Source: Trichostrongylus colubriformis (taxonomy: Eukaryota; Nematoda; Chromadorea; Rhabditida; Trichostrongylidae). From it: a DNA stretch of 64,000 nt. Position numbers and translations under genes: made by a program. Under the pieces are notes generated by a model. That model saw nothing but the letters and a program-made list of their open reading frames with translations. It did not search any database and had not been told where the DNA came from. Positions 9,705 to 22,014 of this stretch are shown piece by piece (position 1 is the first letter of the stretch; each line of letters opens with the position of its first letter). The stretch is taken from assembly GCA_963978905.1 (NCBI GenBank), contig OZ022257.1:33679685-33743684 (forward strand), read 5' to 3'.

Positions 9705-10606
9705 GGACGCATGTCCTTGTGTGAACAGAATTTTGTAGGGCTCATACCACACACAAAAACTTTCGCGGAGAGCATAATGAAAGGGACTTGAGGCGCTACC
9801 GTTCCAACCCTATGTAACCAATATTGAAGGTTCATAGTCTCATGAACTATGCCACTCCTGTGAAAAAAATGGCAGTGGCAGCCTTCAAGGGGTACTTAAC
9901 ACATCAAACCGGCTATCAAAGAGCGCCCGTCTGCATTGTGGAGTTACCACTTTACATACATAACTGTGATGGATTTTGTGCATCAAAGGAATCCGGGGCG
10001 CTTGCCTGTAGGCGAACACTCTACCCTCTCAGATAGAGGAAGCTGTTTCCATACCCTGCACTATTCGCTTTCAAATTAGGTGCACACCTGTGGATCAGTT
10101 TGGTCCTGCACTTCCGTATACATCGCGCTGGATGCAGATGGGCAGCACGAGGAAATGAAACCAACAACGATATTGCTATTGTATAGGACTGCCGCTGCGT
10201 GAAATAAATGCACTCAAAAACATACAATTCGAAGTGATAGCATTTCATAGACGGTGACCTGGCAACATTTCTACCTCTTAATCTTTTCATGGAATGCTCT
10301 TCTAACATGACTTTTTTCAGCAAAACAGTCCACTAAAAGTAGTGTGAGCCCCTACGAATCCTTTCCTCTTGCCCCCAAATTCTAACAAGAGTAAGTTTTC
10401 GAGTTCGCTTGACTCCGCAGCTAGACATAGAATAAGTATGCGTGACAAACTACATACCAAATGTTCGCATAAATTACGAAGGTTCTTACGTCATAACATA
10501 TGAAGGCCACATCAATGCATTTATAGGCTCTTGACGCAGTGTTGTCGACGTTGACGGAATGAGTATAAGCGCTACTACCAGCAGCTACCTGTGTGATCGT
10601 CAAAAG
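9705..10606. other. Gene-free stretch
   Basis: No ORF over about 100 codons, no splice-site series and no clear repeat ends seen. Confidence 0.45.
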
Positions 10607-11018
10607 GTGGGTGTGTAAATTTATGTCGAATTTTCGCTTTGCGACGTCGCACTCGCGGCACCATCAGCACAACTTGCCGCGATCTTTTGGAAATCCGCTC
10701 ATTACTTAAAGGTCTGATACCTTGGAGGTCTTTTAAGAAATAGCTGTTTATTTCACCATTATCTGAAAACCATACTTTTGTGCTCTAAAAAGACAAAATA
10801 GTAGCGTGAAATGTAAAAGAAACATATGATAGCAGAATTATTATCATATGATAGCATCATATGATAATAATTCTAGTCAGGAAAATTAATAATACATTAA
10901 TTCGGGCGTAAAACTACTAGGGGAGTGTTGCAATGTACGCAATCACTCGCGAAGAAATCAGCGACGCCGTCTGCTGCGCGTGGCCGCGCGAAAATTCCAC
11001 ATACATAAGTCTACACCT
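10607..11018. mobile_element. MITE, GGGTGTGTACACTTATGTCGA family, copy 1
   Basis: The left end (GGGTGTGTAAATTTATGTCG) and right end (reverse complement, to about 11018) are diverged inverted repeats. Internal blocks such as AGAAATAGCTGTTTATTTC and AATTCGGGC recur in order in the copy at 32427-32773. Confidence 0.7.
10834..10874. repeat. Perfect 19-bp inverted repeat, 3-base loop
   Basis: AGAATTATTATCATATGAT, then AGC, then its exact reverse complement (10856-10874). It is AT-rich, lies inside the MITE, and is absent from the sister copy at 32.6 kb. Confidence 0.9.
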
Positions 11019-11354
11019 CGAAAAGGTTCGCAGTACAAGCAACCTGTATATGCCTCCCATCTCCGCTCCACTAAGCATTGCTGGTGAGCCAAAAATTGGA
11101 ATCGATCGGCGCTGATCAATCTTTTCTTAGAATGTCCCGCGCAATCTACTTTTAGTTTGAATTGTAGAGGCACACGAAGCAATCTAGCCGATACAGTCGC
11201 AAGGGACACTAGTGTAAAGATGATCCTCACCGGCGAATCTGTTATCAATTTACGGGATCCGAAGATGTCGAGGACTCGGTTCGTCTAGGCACTAAAAGAA
11301 GGAATATAGTGGGGCGGTCATCACTACAATATCTCCGCATCCCGATGGAAAACA
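11019..11354. other. Gene-free spacer
   Basis: Nothing recognised between two MITEs. Confidence 0.4.
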
Positions 11355-11872
11355 CTTAAAGACAGTGTTAGGGGCAATGTCGGTGATAAGGAATCCCTAA
11401 GAGGAGTCATCCACTCGAAAACTACGGGTTCGGAAAGCCTATTTGCGGCGAAATCCCCCGCGAAGGACGTGCCCCCGAGCTGTGGAAGAGGCGCCATTTT
11501 CCGCTCGAGCCGCCTTACTGTGCTCGGTCCGACTCCTAGCGACTGATTGGCTGGAGTGGGAATAGACGGTATCGCGGCCCGCTTTCTCAGTTTTGGCTTG
11601 AAGCGCACTCCAGAAAAAGGATGCTTCCTCATTTCCGAACATCCTTTCGTTTAGGACATGGGAACATGTCAATGGAAAATTCGTCCGGACTACCCGCCTC
11701 TTCACGGGAAGGCTCCATGTCGGGAATCAACGGTGGGGCAGGGTTCTATTTCTCAGGTCTTTGACCATTTCCATCCGTTTTTTCTTCAGTATCGTGTAAC
11801 TGGGCATCTCCACTTTCATATTCACTACTTCTTTCACCTTTCTGCCTAATTTCCCCAAACACTGCCTTTGAA
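11355..11872. mobile_element. MITE with CTTAAAGACAGTGTTAGGGG ends
   Basis: The right end, CCCCAAACACTGCCTTTGAA, is the inverted partner. The interior (GGGATTTCGCCG and AGAAAGCGGGCCGCG blocks, GGACTACCCGCCTCTTCACGGG) matches in reverse the element at 34525-36362, so these are one family. Confidence 0.75.
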
Positions 11873-13794
11873 AGGTACTTGAAGAATGACCGGCAAGCGT
11901 AATTTGCAATTTTTTAGGGGCATTGCAATACTCTCCACACCCAGTACAGACAAAGATGTTCATTTCAAGTTTTGGAGTTGTAAAGGTGTCACTTATAAGG
12001 CCCACATCAATGCGAATTTGAACTATTTCATCAATATGTATTATTTCTCTATTGAATTGCGTACTGTAAACACCACTGCATGGAGAGCATTGCATCACTC
12101 ATTGTGCTTGCTGTGAAAAGTTGTACTGTTTTGACCATTTTCTTGAGGGATATCACATCTACTCTCAGATATTGAAATTTTGGCCACTCATTTATCCCCT
12201 ATGTCACCAAATATCACAATAGTACGAGTCTAGTGAAAAATTATAGGAAAAACGACATCTCATTTCTCCAGTGGAGACGAAAGTTTTTCAGATACCTGAG
12301 TAGATGTAATTTTCAAGCTCAAATCAGACAAGTAAAAAAGTAAAAAGCTCAAGCGTCAGAGGGGCGTCACCGAAATTTCCTAGAATCACGACGCTAATCA
12401 TTCTGACTTATTGACCTCTCTTTGTTAGATATTTTGAAGTCCGCTGTGGGGAATGCACAAGCCTGAGATTGTACGGGGCAGGAAACTAACCATATCTTTG
12501 GGATATAGCAGTCGAGCCGAGAAAACCTGATTAGCAGGCATTACATTACTACTGATATTGCTCACAGCAATAAGTTGCAACTAATTGTAAATATGAACTG
12601 AAATGTAAACACTGAATAGAACGAGTAAAGACGAAGATAAAACGAACTACGAAACCCAATATAAGGAGCTTGTTGACTGAAGTACATAGTAGGTGGGAAC
12701 GGGAAGAATTAGAACTCTTGGAGGGGTACATATAATATGTGCGGCTAGAAATCAGGACACATTGGGTGTGATATAATACAACACATGTCGGAGGATGTGT
12801 GCCATGAGGACACAAAATTCGAGTGGCCTCATGCAGCGCGCCACGCAATGAGTGCCAGTCAGGAAGCCGTATTAGTTGTCTCCTTAAGCGATCACATCTG
12901 AGGTAAGGCGTAGAGCCGTGTTGTCGCTCGATGTCTATCAAGACGGCGTCCCTAGCTCGTACCCATCGCGTGAGCCAGCGGACGCAAAGTTCGTCCTGAT
13001 GGCTCACACGTCATCATGCCTGACTAACTGAATATTGCCAGCAACGAGGTGTTTCATAGAACTGAAACTAGTTTAAGGTTGTATTGTGCCACTAGTTGTT
13101 AAATATTGCTATCGATTCTAGGAGAGAGAGAGGAAAGTAAAAGAGGACTCTGTTCCAAGAAGAACCGTGTCTGCCAGAAGTGCTTGCAAAATGGACCATC
13201 AACAGAGCCGCTACGACGGCGGTTTATAGGACCATCAAGCAGGATCTCGAACAATAAAGTAAGCATCAGCGTAAAGAAGTGGACGTATGGGATCCCAACG
13301 GTTGCAGTGTACCGTCGTAATATATGACTGCTAGTAGCTGTCTGCACGGTTTGAGCAGGTGTTGAGGACATTATTGTGAGCCCTGCACTAGACGCAAGCT
13401 GAAAAAGATTATGAAAACAAATCATGTCCTCGCAGAATCCAGCCAGTGATGAAATATCTGCGAGCGAGAGAAAAGAAAAAGGTCAAGAACAAAGAGTAAA
13501 GCATTGCCTACTGGAATTCATGGCCACCCCTGCGCTATAATATTGGTGTAGGGATACTGCTTTGCTGCCGTTGAACTACGGCTTCAGGAAAGGCGATCTC
13601 CATAGCTTTTCCCATAGGTTGCTCATCATTAGGACGGAAAAGTGCATCGCGGTGTGCAGCGCGTCAAAGATGAGGGTATGGGTGCTATGTGCAGTCACGT
13701 GTTTTGAGGCGGTTCAGGTAGATGGTAGAACGTTCTATAACTTTCTAGCAGAGTATATAGTGACCCGCCAGATTCCGCAGAGGAAGCTACAACG
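11873..13794. other. Gene-free stretch with one unassigned minus ORF
   Basis: The longest frame is 152 codons on the minus strand (12549-13007); it resembles no family I know and has no splice or promoter support. A second frame overlaps GA-rich sequence near 13120. I call neither a gene. Confidence 0.4.
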
Positions 13795-14400
13795 CCCGTA
13801 GTCGATACCCAGCAAACACGCGGTGTCATTTACTATGAGTGGTCTCGCCGCACCGGAGCGACGGAGACTTGCCACTCCATCAAGTTGCATTGGGCAAGGG
13901 ATGTGTGAGCTACGAGATCGCGCAGCTGGTTCATCAGCTTCAGCAACGGCGAGATTGACATGGAAGACAAGCCACGCCCAGGACTGTGCTACTTCTGGGA
14001 TGCGAAAGAATGCTTTTCCACCAGGTACTGATACAAGACGATACAGCCACCGCTGCCGTATACATCCGCTAGCTTCAGCTGGTCACCATCGCTGCTCGAG
14101 AAAAGCGCTGGAGAAGGTCCGCGGTAACCCTCCTTCATGACGACGCCCGTTCCCATGTCACGAAGGGTACCCGGGCCAAGCTACGGAAGTTCGACTGGGA
14201 TGTCCTGCCCCATCCGCCATATTCTCCAGACATTCCTTCCTCTGATCTTCTCCATCCTCTGAAATCTTTCCCGGCCAAGAGAAACGCTGACTTCTTTGAC
14301 TTTAAAAACCCAGAGTTCTGGGAGGAGGGAAACAACGACCTACCTATGTGGTGGAAGTGTGCTGTCGATAACAATAGTGAAGACGTTGTTGCTTAATCTT
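13795..14400 (+). pseudogene. Mariner transposase fragment
   Basis: Translated pieces match the catalytic half of mariner transposase: LLHDDARSHV (second catalytic Asp), VLPHPPYSP and the following SSDLLHPL block (third Asp). Just upstream is a decayed helix-turn-helix region parallel to that of the copy at 39.5 kb (shared CAGCAAACACGCGGTGTCAT). Several frameshifts interrupt it and terminal repeats were not found, so it is an old fragment. Confidence 0.75.
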
Positions 14401-14679
14401 TGTTTGTTGGAAGAAATATTTCGGTTCAACTTAATTTTTATTCCCGCTGTTTTATTTTCAATAAAAATTAGTACTTCAGAGCAATTATGTTGAATACATT
14501 CATAATTACACTTCGGCTCTGCCTCCTTTTACCTCTTGACCACAGTTGATGCTATTTCTTCAGGACTCGAGGAATGGTCCCGGAAACCATCCAGTTTTTA
14601 CATCAGCCCCATTCACGAGGATAACTCCCAGGTCAACGCGACCATTCGAGATGAGATAAACATGGACTAATGCAGTTTT
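14401..14679. other. Spacer
   Basis: AT-rich 3' flank of the mariner remnant; nothing further recognised. Confidence 0.4.
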
Positions 14680-14935
14680 GAGCGATGATCTCGAATCTGT
14701 CCTTCAAATTCGCTGAGCGATTTTGGGAGCGAAGTTACAGAGGCCTGCTGGCTGTGAATTATCCCAGGCAGAGCTCGTAGCAGCAGCGGCCAGCAGGTCG
14801 AAATTTGTGTATCAAGACCAAGGTTCGAATCCTCGATGCATGCGGTTGCTTTGTTTTTTCTTGAAGAACCATCCAGAAGCTTGCAAACTGCTTCTACTTT
14901 TCTATAGATGTGATCATGGCTCTCACTAGTGCGCT
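14680..14935 (+). repeat. tRNA-related SINE, family 1, copy 1
   Basis: Head block GATCTCGAATCTGTCC...GGGAGCGAAGTTACAGAGG, then a Pol III B-box-like GGTTCGAATCC at 14822-14832 and a T-rich body ending TTTCTATAG...CTCTCACTAG. The same order occurs at 52900-53180 and, inverted, at 54090-54400. Confidence 0.6.
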
Positions 14936-16346
14936 ACAGGCACTGAAAGCTGCCATTCCGCTCCTCACTACCCTGACCTTTGGGGTTCTTCACAAAAATC
15001 AAGAGCCCACGGTAGGAAAATTGAGATCGAGCTTGTGTCAAAATGGATAAAGGGCTTAACAAAAGGAACTAACAAATTCAGTATCAATTCATGCCGAAAT
15101 GGAAGCTTCGTCGACCATGAGTTATGTGCTCTGATGACAGAAGAGAAGGATAAAAGTAAAGGATAAACAGTTAGAAGATAAGAATAGTGTAGATAAGGTA
15201 AGAATAGACAGATAAGAGATAATATAATAATATAATAAAATAGGTATATAGTTCAAATCAGCGTGAATGAAAGGCTGCTTCCCAAAGTGGAAGACGCATG
15301 AAATTGCAGCATGAAATTGCTAAATCAGTGCAACTCACCCACATCGAACCAGGACGTGGTGGTTAGCCTTTTGCGCTACGGACAGCAGAATAATTTTAAT
15401 GTAATGATGCCCTTGCAGCCTGTTGCTCCCCCACCGGTAAGTAAGGACAGAACAAAATGAACAAGAAGGAGACATTTCAGATGGCATCATCATCAAATGA
15501 AGCGCGAGTTGATTGTAAGCTATAAACGAAGCGCACACAGCAGATGGCAGGCGGAGCTCAAAAGCTACCGATCCTGCTTCATGTTGACTCGTCGCCATAA
15601 GAACTGAAATGACGTCTTCTAATGTTCTCCCCTATGTACTCTAACACCTCAGTGTGGGAACCTCAAGGGAATCTTTTTTATTTTCCTCTCTATTATTGTC
15701 GCTCGTGGAATGCTCCCGAAATCCGAAATCCTGTCTTAGATGTCTGAAAATGTGAGCACAGTCCTGTAGCTTCACCTCTTGCAGTTTGCTACCAGTTCAC
15801 TGACAGAAAATCAGTTAGGCAAAGACTGTCTACTGAAGACCACCTCGTAGAATTCTTGCATAAGGTATCCTCGATTTAGTGAAGGAAGTTTCTCACGCTG
15901 AACAAAGAATACCTACGTTTGTACTCGTTCCACTCCATCCTGCCGGCCCTGACGCGAAGTTTAGCATAGAATATATCAAGATGTTCTTTGGTGCTGATGA
16001 AAACGAGAAATCTACCTCTCTCGATGATAGAAATGAAAACATAATTATTGCTGGTAATATTCGTCCAAGAAGTTGCAGTGCAACCGTTGCAAGGATCGTT
16101 ATGGTCTTCTAACGTGCTGAACTTATAATCTCCTACTGTAAATTCTGCATGTGATTGCGCCCACGCCAATTCACTAACGTCACCTTTCACACGAACGAGC
16201 TTGAACTATGAGAAGGCACTTTTTTGTTAGCCATTCCAAGCAAAGGCCACATCTATTGTAGACAATGTGAAGACTGGTTCTGAGGTGAGTGTATGAACGC
16301 TTCCCGACCCTTGTCACGAGTATGCTGAGTTACGGGCAAAATCTTC
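14936..16346. other. Gene-free stretch
   Basis: Includes an A/G/T-rich low-complexity run (about 15150-15245). Short ORFs only; I see no splice-linked exons. Confidence 0.45.
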
Positions 16347-16420
16347 AGTGTCGGACGGGACTCGAACCCGCACTTCATACTTTCCGGGCATATGTGCTGA
16401 TCCATTACACTACCGACACC
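16347..16420 (-). tRNA. tRNA-like unit (anticodon position GGA), repeat-borne
   Basis: On the minus strand, 74 nt fold as a cloverleaf: acceptor GGTGTCG/CGACACT, A box TAGTGTAATGG, anticodon stem TATGC/GTATG around the loop CCGGAAA, a 5-base variable loop, and B box GGTTCGAGTCC. A GGA anticodon would be Ser, but Ser tRNAs have a long variable arm and position 33 should be T. The same unit recurs at 23657 and 26283 with shared flanks, so it is probably a tRNA-derived repeat. Confidence 0.5.
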
Positions 16421-16562
16421 CCATTACGACACTTACATACCTTTACTTATACGACCATTACACTACGACTGACTTCAAATACACACGCCGCTTCCTTGCC
16501 ATTACGGTAGGTACGTCCATGGGCAAAGTTGTACAAATAGCATGCTGTTTCTTATAACATGA

Positions 16563-17178
16563 CCAGTTTACTGGCGCACACTACTGCGCGCGGAACATCA
16601 TGTGCGTCAGTAGGTCGATCGAAATTGCTCTTTTTCTTGAAGACAGAGTATTTCACTGCACGCTCTGCAGACCGTGGGAGGAGCTTAACTTGTTGTATGG
16701 GTGCTCCTTACTTTTTGCCCCTTGCCCTACTCATTCCGCATTTGCCCCATCTCCACAGATTGTTTTTCATGTAACGTCCAAGCTCCGTCCACCACTACAA
16801 AAGCTCCGCCCATTTTGCCCATGATTCTTTATTGACCTTTAGAAACTCATCGCTGATCTAAATCCATTTTCTCCCCACGTTTGGGGAGAAGATTTCGTCT
16901 CGTACTCGAACCCAATCTACAATTTCGGGCTGAAAATGGAACATTCCAGTGCACGCCCGGCCACCGTGGATGGAGCTTAACTTGGTCCGTGTGTGCTCTT
17001 CACTTCCTGTCCCATGCCCTACCCATACCACACTCGTCCCCATTTCCACAGGTCGTTTTTCATGTAATGCCTAGTTTCGTGACATACGGATGGACGGAGG
17101 GACGAGATATGGGGACAGGCAAAGGGACGGAGGGACGAAGGTACAGACAGACGAAGCGTTTTACATATAGTAGTAGGA
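16563..17178 (-). mobile_element. Non-autonomous Helitron, copy B (minus strand)
   Basis: The 3' end is CCAG at 16563 (CTGG on the minus strand) next to host A, with the hairpin GCGCA/TGCGC. The 5' end is at 17178: TAGTAGGA on plus reads TCCTACTA on minus, next to host T. The interior shares GTGGGCGGGG-type blocks and ACGACCTGTGGA with copies A and C. At 616 bp it lacks the tandem expansions and is the simplest full-length copy here. Confidence 0.8.
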
Positions 17179-17180
17179 TA

Positions 17181-17589
17181 CTTAAAGGCACCAGTACGGG
17201 GAAGGGAAAACTGTAATTGGGAGGGCATATTATGTGAAAACGAACCTTCTACTTCAGAAGAGGTCATATGTGGCGAAAATCGCCCTAAAAAACGCCGCTT
17301 GGGGTCTTATGACGACCCCGCAGCACGGCATGTCATCCAGCGGTCCTGTGGCCGGGCGAGTCGCAGGGGAGGGCGGAAAAACTATCGCGGTCGGCTGATT
17401 CAGTCTCTGACCTGCAGTTCACCCCAGCTTGTGACGCAGAGGAACGCGAGAGAGAAGGGGGGTTCTCGGAGTCTTATCCCTCGGTTTTTTCGAAGTTTTG
17501 TGTCGCTCTTTCTTCACTCTTATATTGCTGAGCACCTCTTATTTCATAATTCTCCAATTTGCCAAATTACCCCTCCCGGTGTCTTTAAG
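17181..17589. mobile_element. MITE, sister of 9276-9704
   Basis: Left end CTTAAAGGCACCAGTACGGG, right end CCCCTCCCGGTGTCTTTAAG. The interior GCGAGAGAGAAGGGGGGTT and T-rich block align with the 9.3-kb copy. It begins 3 bases from the Helitron 5' end. Confidence 0.75.
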
Positions 17590-17825
17590 AGAGGTATTGC
17601 TACGATAGCTTTACCTTTTTCTCACGATTGTGAGCACAACTAACAGAAATTACGCACGTCTTCTCCAAATCGTTCGGAATAGCGTGTTTGAAAACCAACG
17701 ATTCAGGGGCTAGCAGAAGCAGTAAAAATCGATTTTCTTCATACATTATCCAGTTCGCTACAGTTTTTCTCTCTCCAGACATCAGTACCAGTTTTCTGAG
17801 ACAACACCGGTCGCACTCCACGTAT
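17590..17825. other. Spacer
   Basis: No feature recognised. Confidence 0.4.
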
Positions 17826-18081
17826 ACAGGGTGCGCAATTAATGGTATTGCGCGGTAAAAAACCGAGTATCTCTGGCAAGAGTGCAACATAAGAATCGAA
17901 ACTTGGATGATAACTATCAACAACGTTCCTGAACATCATGTATGTTATCATCACTTCTTGACTCGAACATCACGATTTTAATAAAAATTTAAATAAATAA
18001 ATAAATATTTATAAAATTTGACTAAAAGAATAAACAAAAATTTAAATAAATAAATCTAAATTCAATAGAGATGAGCTGTTT

Positions 18082-18420
18082 ATACCTTTTCGGTACATGG
18101 ATGATTTATTGATAATACATAATCAGACGGAAGACGATATTGATAAAAAATTAGGAGAATTATATAAGAATAAACTTGAACTGAAAAAACCCATGTTGAT
18201 GAGCACCATTCTAACTACCTAGACTTAACAATTACACTTAGGGATGGAAAAGTAATTACCAAACTTTACAACAAGACAGATGATTTTAACTTCAAGTTCA
18301 ATAAAATTCCACATAGTAAAACTAACATTTCGGTCAAGAACAAAGCCTCAGTCCTATATACGGAAACCCTTAGGATAGCCAACACAACAACTGAAGTTCA
18401 AATATTTTTCGAAAACTAAG
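18082..18420 (+). pseudogene. Penelope-like reverse transcriptase fragment
   Basis: One frame reads IPFRYMDDLLII (the YxDD catalytic box at about 18094-18105); after a frameshift near 18200, another reads NYLDLTITLRDGK and KLYNKTDDFNFKF, the block that follows the palm in Penelope-like elements. An LRIAN stretch near 18375 fits the next helix. No GIY-YIG endonuclease was seen. It is AT-rich, unlike the surroundings, and clearly dead. Confidence 0.6.
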
Positions 18421-18764
18421 AGGCTTTAGGGTCTTTTTGTAGGTAACGGATACGATAAAGACTTCACAGTGGCTAATGTAATCAAATGTATTTACAGAAA
18501 TAAATTCATCTGCTATAAATATAATATTAATAAACAATTTAAGTATGGTTGCTAAATTGGTTAACAACATATTAAGGTTAAATATATTAACATAGTGTGT
18601 AAATAACTCTTGGAAATGGAAAAATTTTTTGCCCCTATATGAAACTCCTGACACGTTTACACTGAGTATCCTATTTAGATACCGTATCTACTAATTTAAA
18701 AAACAATCTTACGATAATCTAATTATAACCATTGCAGTCTTCATCCTAATACTCATCTATTGTT

Positions 18765-18842
18765 CTTCTTCTCCACACTTGATTTCTTTTTCCTTTTCTT
18801 ATTCTATTTCTTCCTCCTTTTCTTCTTCTTATTCTTCTTTAG
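18765..18842. repeat. Polypyrimidine tract
   Basis: About 78 bases, almost all C/T (CTTCTTCT-type), on the plus strand. Confidence 0.8.
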
Positions 18843-19479
18843 TTTTTAACTCAACTATTCCATGATTACTTAGTTCTTGTACCATAATTTCATTCTTACT
18901 GAAGGACTACATTACCTACTTACTCCACATGTCATCCCCGAATCACTGACGAACCTCGGGGGATGACGTTACATATGATTAGTATGATTAAGAGATGAAA
19001 CGAATCATATTACTCCTCCTTACTAGTAAATATTAAAAACGATAAAGTGGATTTTGCAATTATTGGGACGGTTGCTTTGGTAGAAGTCGATGACAGGGCG
19101 TGTTCTGGCCGAGCACCTGAGGACAGTCTTCTCGAACAGGAAGCTCCTCGCCCAATCTCATCCCTCTGAGCTACGCCGTTAGGGAACATCCGGAAGAGAA
19201 GGGCTACGCTAGAGCCTATCAAAGTTTCGAGTTTTTCGAGGCTGCCCTCCGACGGGAGTGAGCGAAACTTTATTTCGACTACGTCCTGCCATCGACTCGT
19301 ACTCCGAACATACAACGTCATCCAAAATCAAGGAGGCCGAACCGAAAAGTGATGGTAACATACATATTTTTTCATAATCGACATAAATATTTATCGTCCA
19401 ACACTCCAATCCTTTGTAGCACTCTTGCCAGAGATATTTGGGTTTTGTTAAGGAATCACCCACGGAAAAATGAGTTTCT

Positions 19480-19880
19480 CTGATACCCATATATTCATGT
19501 TATATGCGCTCTATGTGGGCCGCATGCGAATTTTCATGCGAAAAAACTTCGAGTCCGGCTGAGATACAGCACCACAAAGTCTCGGCGGGATGGGCGGGGC
19601 CTCCGAGCAGGTGCCCACCCCGTCGTCCGCCGCGGTAGGAGACGCATTGTAGGAGCAGGACGTTACGTAAACAGTCCCATCCTCCGTTCCTAACCGCGGC
19701 TGACGAGGTATGGGGCCTGTACTCGGAGGCCCCGCCCACCCAGCCGAGAATCTGGGGAGCTGTATCTTAGCCGAATTCTCACTTCCTCGCGTGAAACTTT
19801 GCATGCGGCTCCTATAAGGCAAATACGACATAAACGTATGGGTAACTGAGAAACTCATCTTTCTACGGACGATTCCTTCA
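19480..19880. repeat. GC-rich fold-back MITE
   Basis: Arms run inward from GAGTTTCTCTG (about 19469) and its partner CAGAGAAACTC-like sequence near 19850. The inner arms GGGCGGGGCCTCCGAG (19590) and CTCGGAGGCCCCGCCC (19723) are exact complements. The arm GTGAAACTTTGCATGCGGC recurs at 20820. Confidence 0.7.
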
Positions 19881-19909
19881 ATACGCAACATTATTTATCG
19901 CGCACCTTG

Positions 19910-22014
19910 TACATATGTATGTGTGCCGAGCGATGTCATAGGGCGAACATCCTTTGCACCCGTTCAACTATGATGCCGTCGTTTGTCTTTCTATAAGTCG
20001 ATGACGGTCCAAACAACCAGTTTTTCCTGCCCGACGATCCCTTTCACACCTTGACTATGCCCCCATCAACGACTACAGCAACTGCCTTTTCACCGATCCC
20101 TTCTCACCCCATCGCACGTCTCGTTTTCATTCAGAACTCTATAATGCTCATATACCCTTGAAACTGCTACGTTCGCACTTTCCAGCTCAATATACAGTTC
20201 CCAGTACGTGTGAGTGACGAAGAGAGGATCAGCAACGAATTTGAAAGTATAATGAACTTTAACCGTTGCTGTATGGACTGGTTGAAATGCCGTCAGTTGC
20301 CATGACTCCTGCATGTCACTTCTCCTTCTCTCAGCTCTATGTTTTTTCCCACCTGAGTCAGGTCGAAGATCAGAACTGGGACATAACTTAGGAAATCGGT
20401 TAGTACCCCAAGTGCCAGTATCCATCAGTCGTTTTCTGTGTTGTACGAAGTCCATTATATGTATCTACATTTGTGATCTACCTCTTCAGCAGCCTACCGT
20501 GTCCATCTGTTGACAATTTCCTGCGATCCCTACAAAATGGCAATTCATGCCATAGAGCATCTGCTTAAGAATGGAGAATAGCGAGAATAGCGAAACTTAA
20601 ATAAGAATTCTAGAAGAATTGCAACTCGTTCCAATTCCCGAAAACCACCTTTTAACAGTTGCCTGCGAGGAGGACGCAGTTCAGAGTTTTGCGCCCCATG
20701 TCGATTCGTTTCCCAAACTGCGCCTTCTTACTCCATATCCCTCAGAGCAGCCTTCCACATCAGCCTGCCTCCGTGTACTGAGCTATGGGAAGATTTATGT
20801 CAGCAGGACTTCCATCTTTCACGTGAAACTTTGCATGTGGCCTGTAGTAAGCTAATAGATCACACAAAAAGACCCATGTTTTCGTGAACGACTCCTTCAG
20901 TGGGGGCCATCGTAACAAACATGAAAGTTGGGAAAGGAAAGTGGCTTTTTTGCCTTTTCGCCACTTCCCGTAATAGATCTATTTGAGTTACCCAGCTTAC
21001 CCTACACAATTAATTTTTGAAAGCAGATGTGAAGGTGTGGAAACGTAGTTTACAAAGCGAAAACATATTCGCAACTCACACGTCATTTTATACGCCATAA
21101 TGTTAAATACAATGCGTCGTTTCCTCCTCACAGATCTGATCTTGCCTTCCTTTAATTGCTCTGTCAGAAAAATGGCTCAATAATTCTCTTACGCATGAAC
21201 TTATCTAGGGTTTCCATCAGATCGTTCTATTTAGAAAGAATGAAGAGATAATCGTTCCAGACTTTGTCGATCAAAATCTTCACTGTTGCGAACGATCAAC
21301 GATTTCATCGCGAAACGTGTTCAACCATTGATTATTCTGAAATCCGCTGCCGCTCTCGAAAAGTACGTCAAATGGTATTCGAGTCACCGGATAGTGAACC
21401 ATTTGGCGCTGCCAGTTATTTGGAATTCACCATGCTTTGCATTTTTGTGCTTAACAGATATCCGCTTGGAGGCGACTCGGCCTATAGATTGATTTTCCTA
21501 TTAAAAGTAGGATTTTATCACTCTAGATGACTCTATCTTACGTCGTCGACCTCGAAGGAGCAAGAATACATCGTTTAGCCAGGCACTGATCCAGGCAGCC
21601 TTAGTGGGCCACAGGGTATGTCGGAGGAATGATAGTAACGATAACACCTTCACACGCAAAAAGCTGGCCTCTTCGATACGCATTTCAAGAATTCTAAGGA
21701 TTTCTAGAAATTTCCGAAATGTGAAACATAGACTGAATACCAAATTTTCTTCCTCCTCCCTCATTTCTCTCACCTCAGCTCATTTCTCGGCTACAATATG
21801 ACTCCTTTCGACGGTGCAGACGCGGTCCCTCCTTCAACGTTTCCTCGACTAAACCCATAGCTGTGTATCCCGTCTTATCTAGGCAAACCAAATGTAGAAC
21901 CTCTCATGGAAAAGGCGTCTTATTGTTTTCGCTCAAAACTGACTACTTAAGAATTCAGAAAACGTCCCTCTTCAACGCCTTTCCTCCTCGCTTTCCACAG
22001 ATCTTTCCTTGCCT
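19910..22014. other. Gene-free stretch
   Basis: Contains a solitary arm of the fold-back family near 20815-20900. Otherwise only short unsupported ORFs. Confidence 0.4.

Larger units (their letters stand above)
17826..19909. mobile_element. TIR element with CAGGGTGCGC ends (Tc1/maT-like termini)
   Basis: Left ACAGGGTGCGCAATTAATGG and right CGCGCACCTTGTA are inverted (about 20 of 27 positions match), each flanked by TA. The motif CTCTGGCAAGAGTG recurs inverted near both ends (17873; 19427). No transposase was recognised; the interior has been replaced by other insertions, including an RT scrap and a fold-back. Confidence 0.5.

Noticed and set aside
12549..13007. 152-codon minus-strand ORF
   Set aside because: No recognised domain, no promoter or splice support, and the surrounding region is repeat-rich.
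16347..16420. Functional tRNA-Ser(GGA)
   Set aside because: Ser tRNAs need a long variable arm; this unit has five bases there and occurs within a dispersed repeat.
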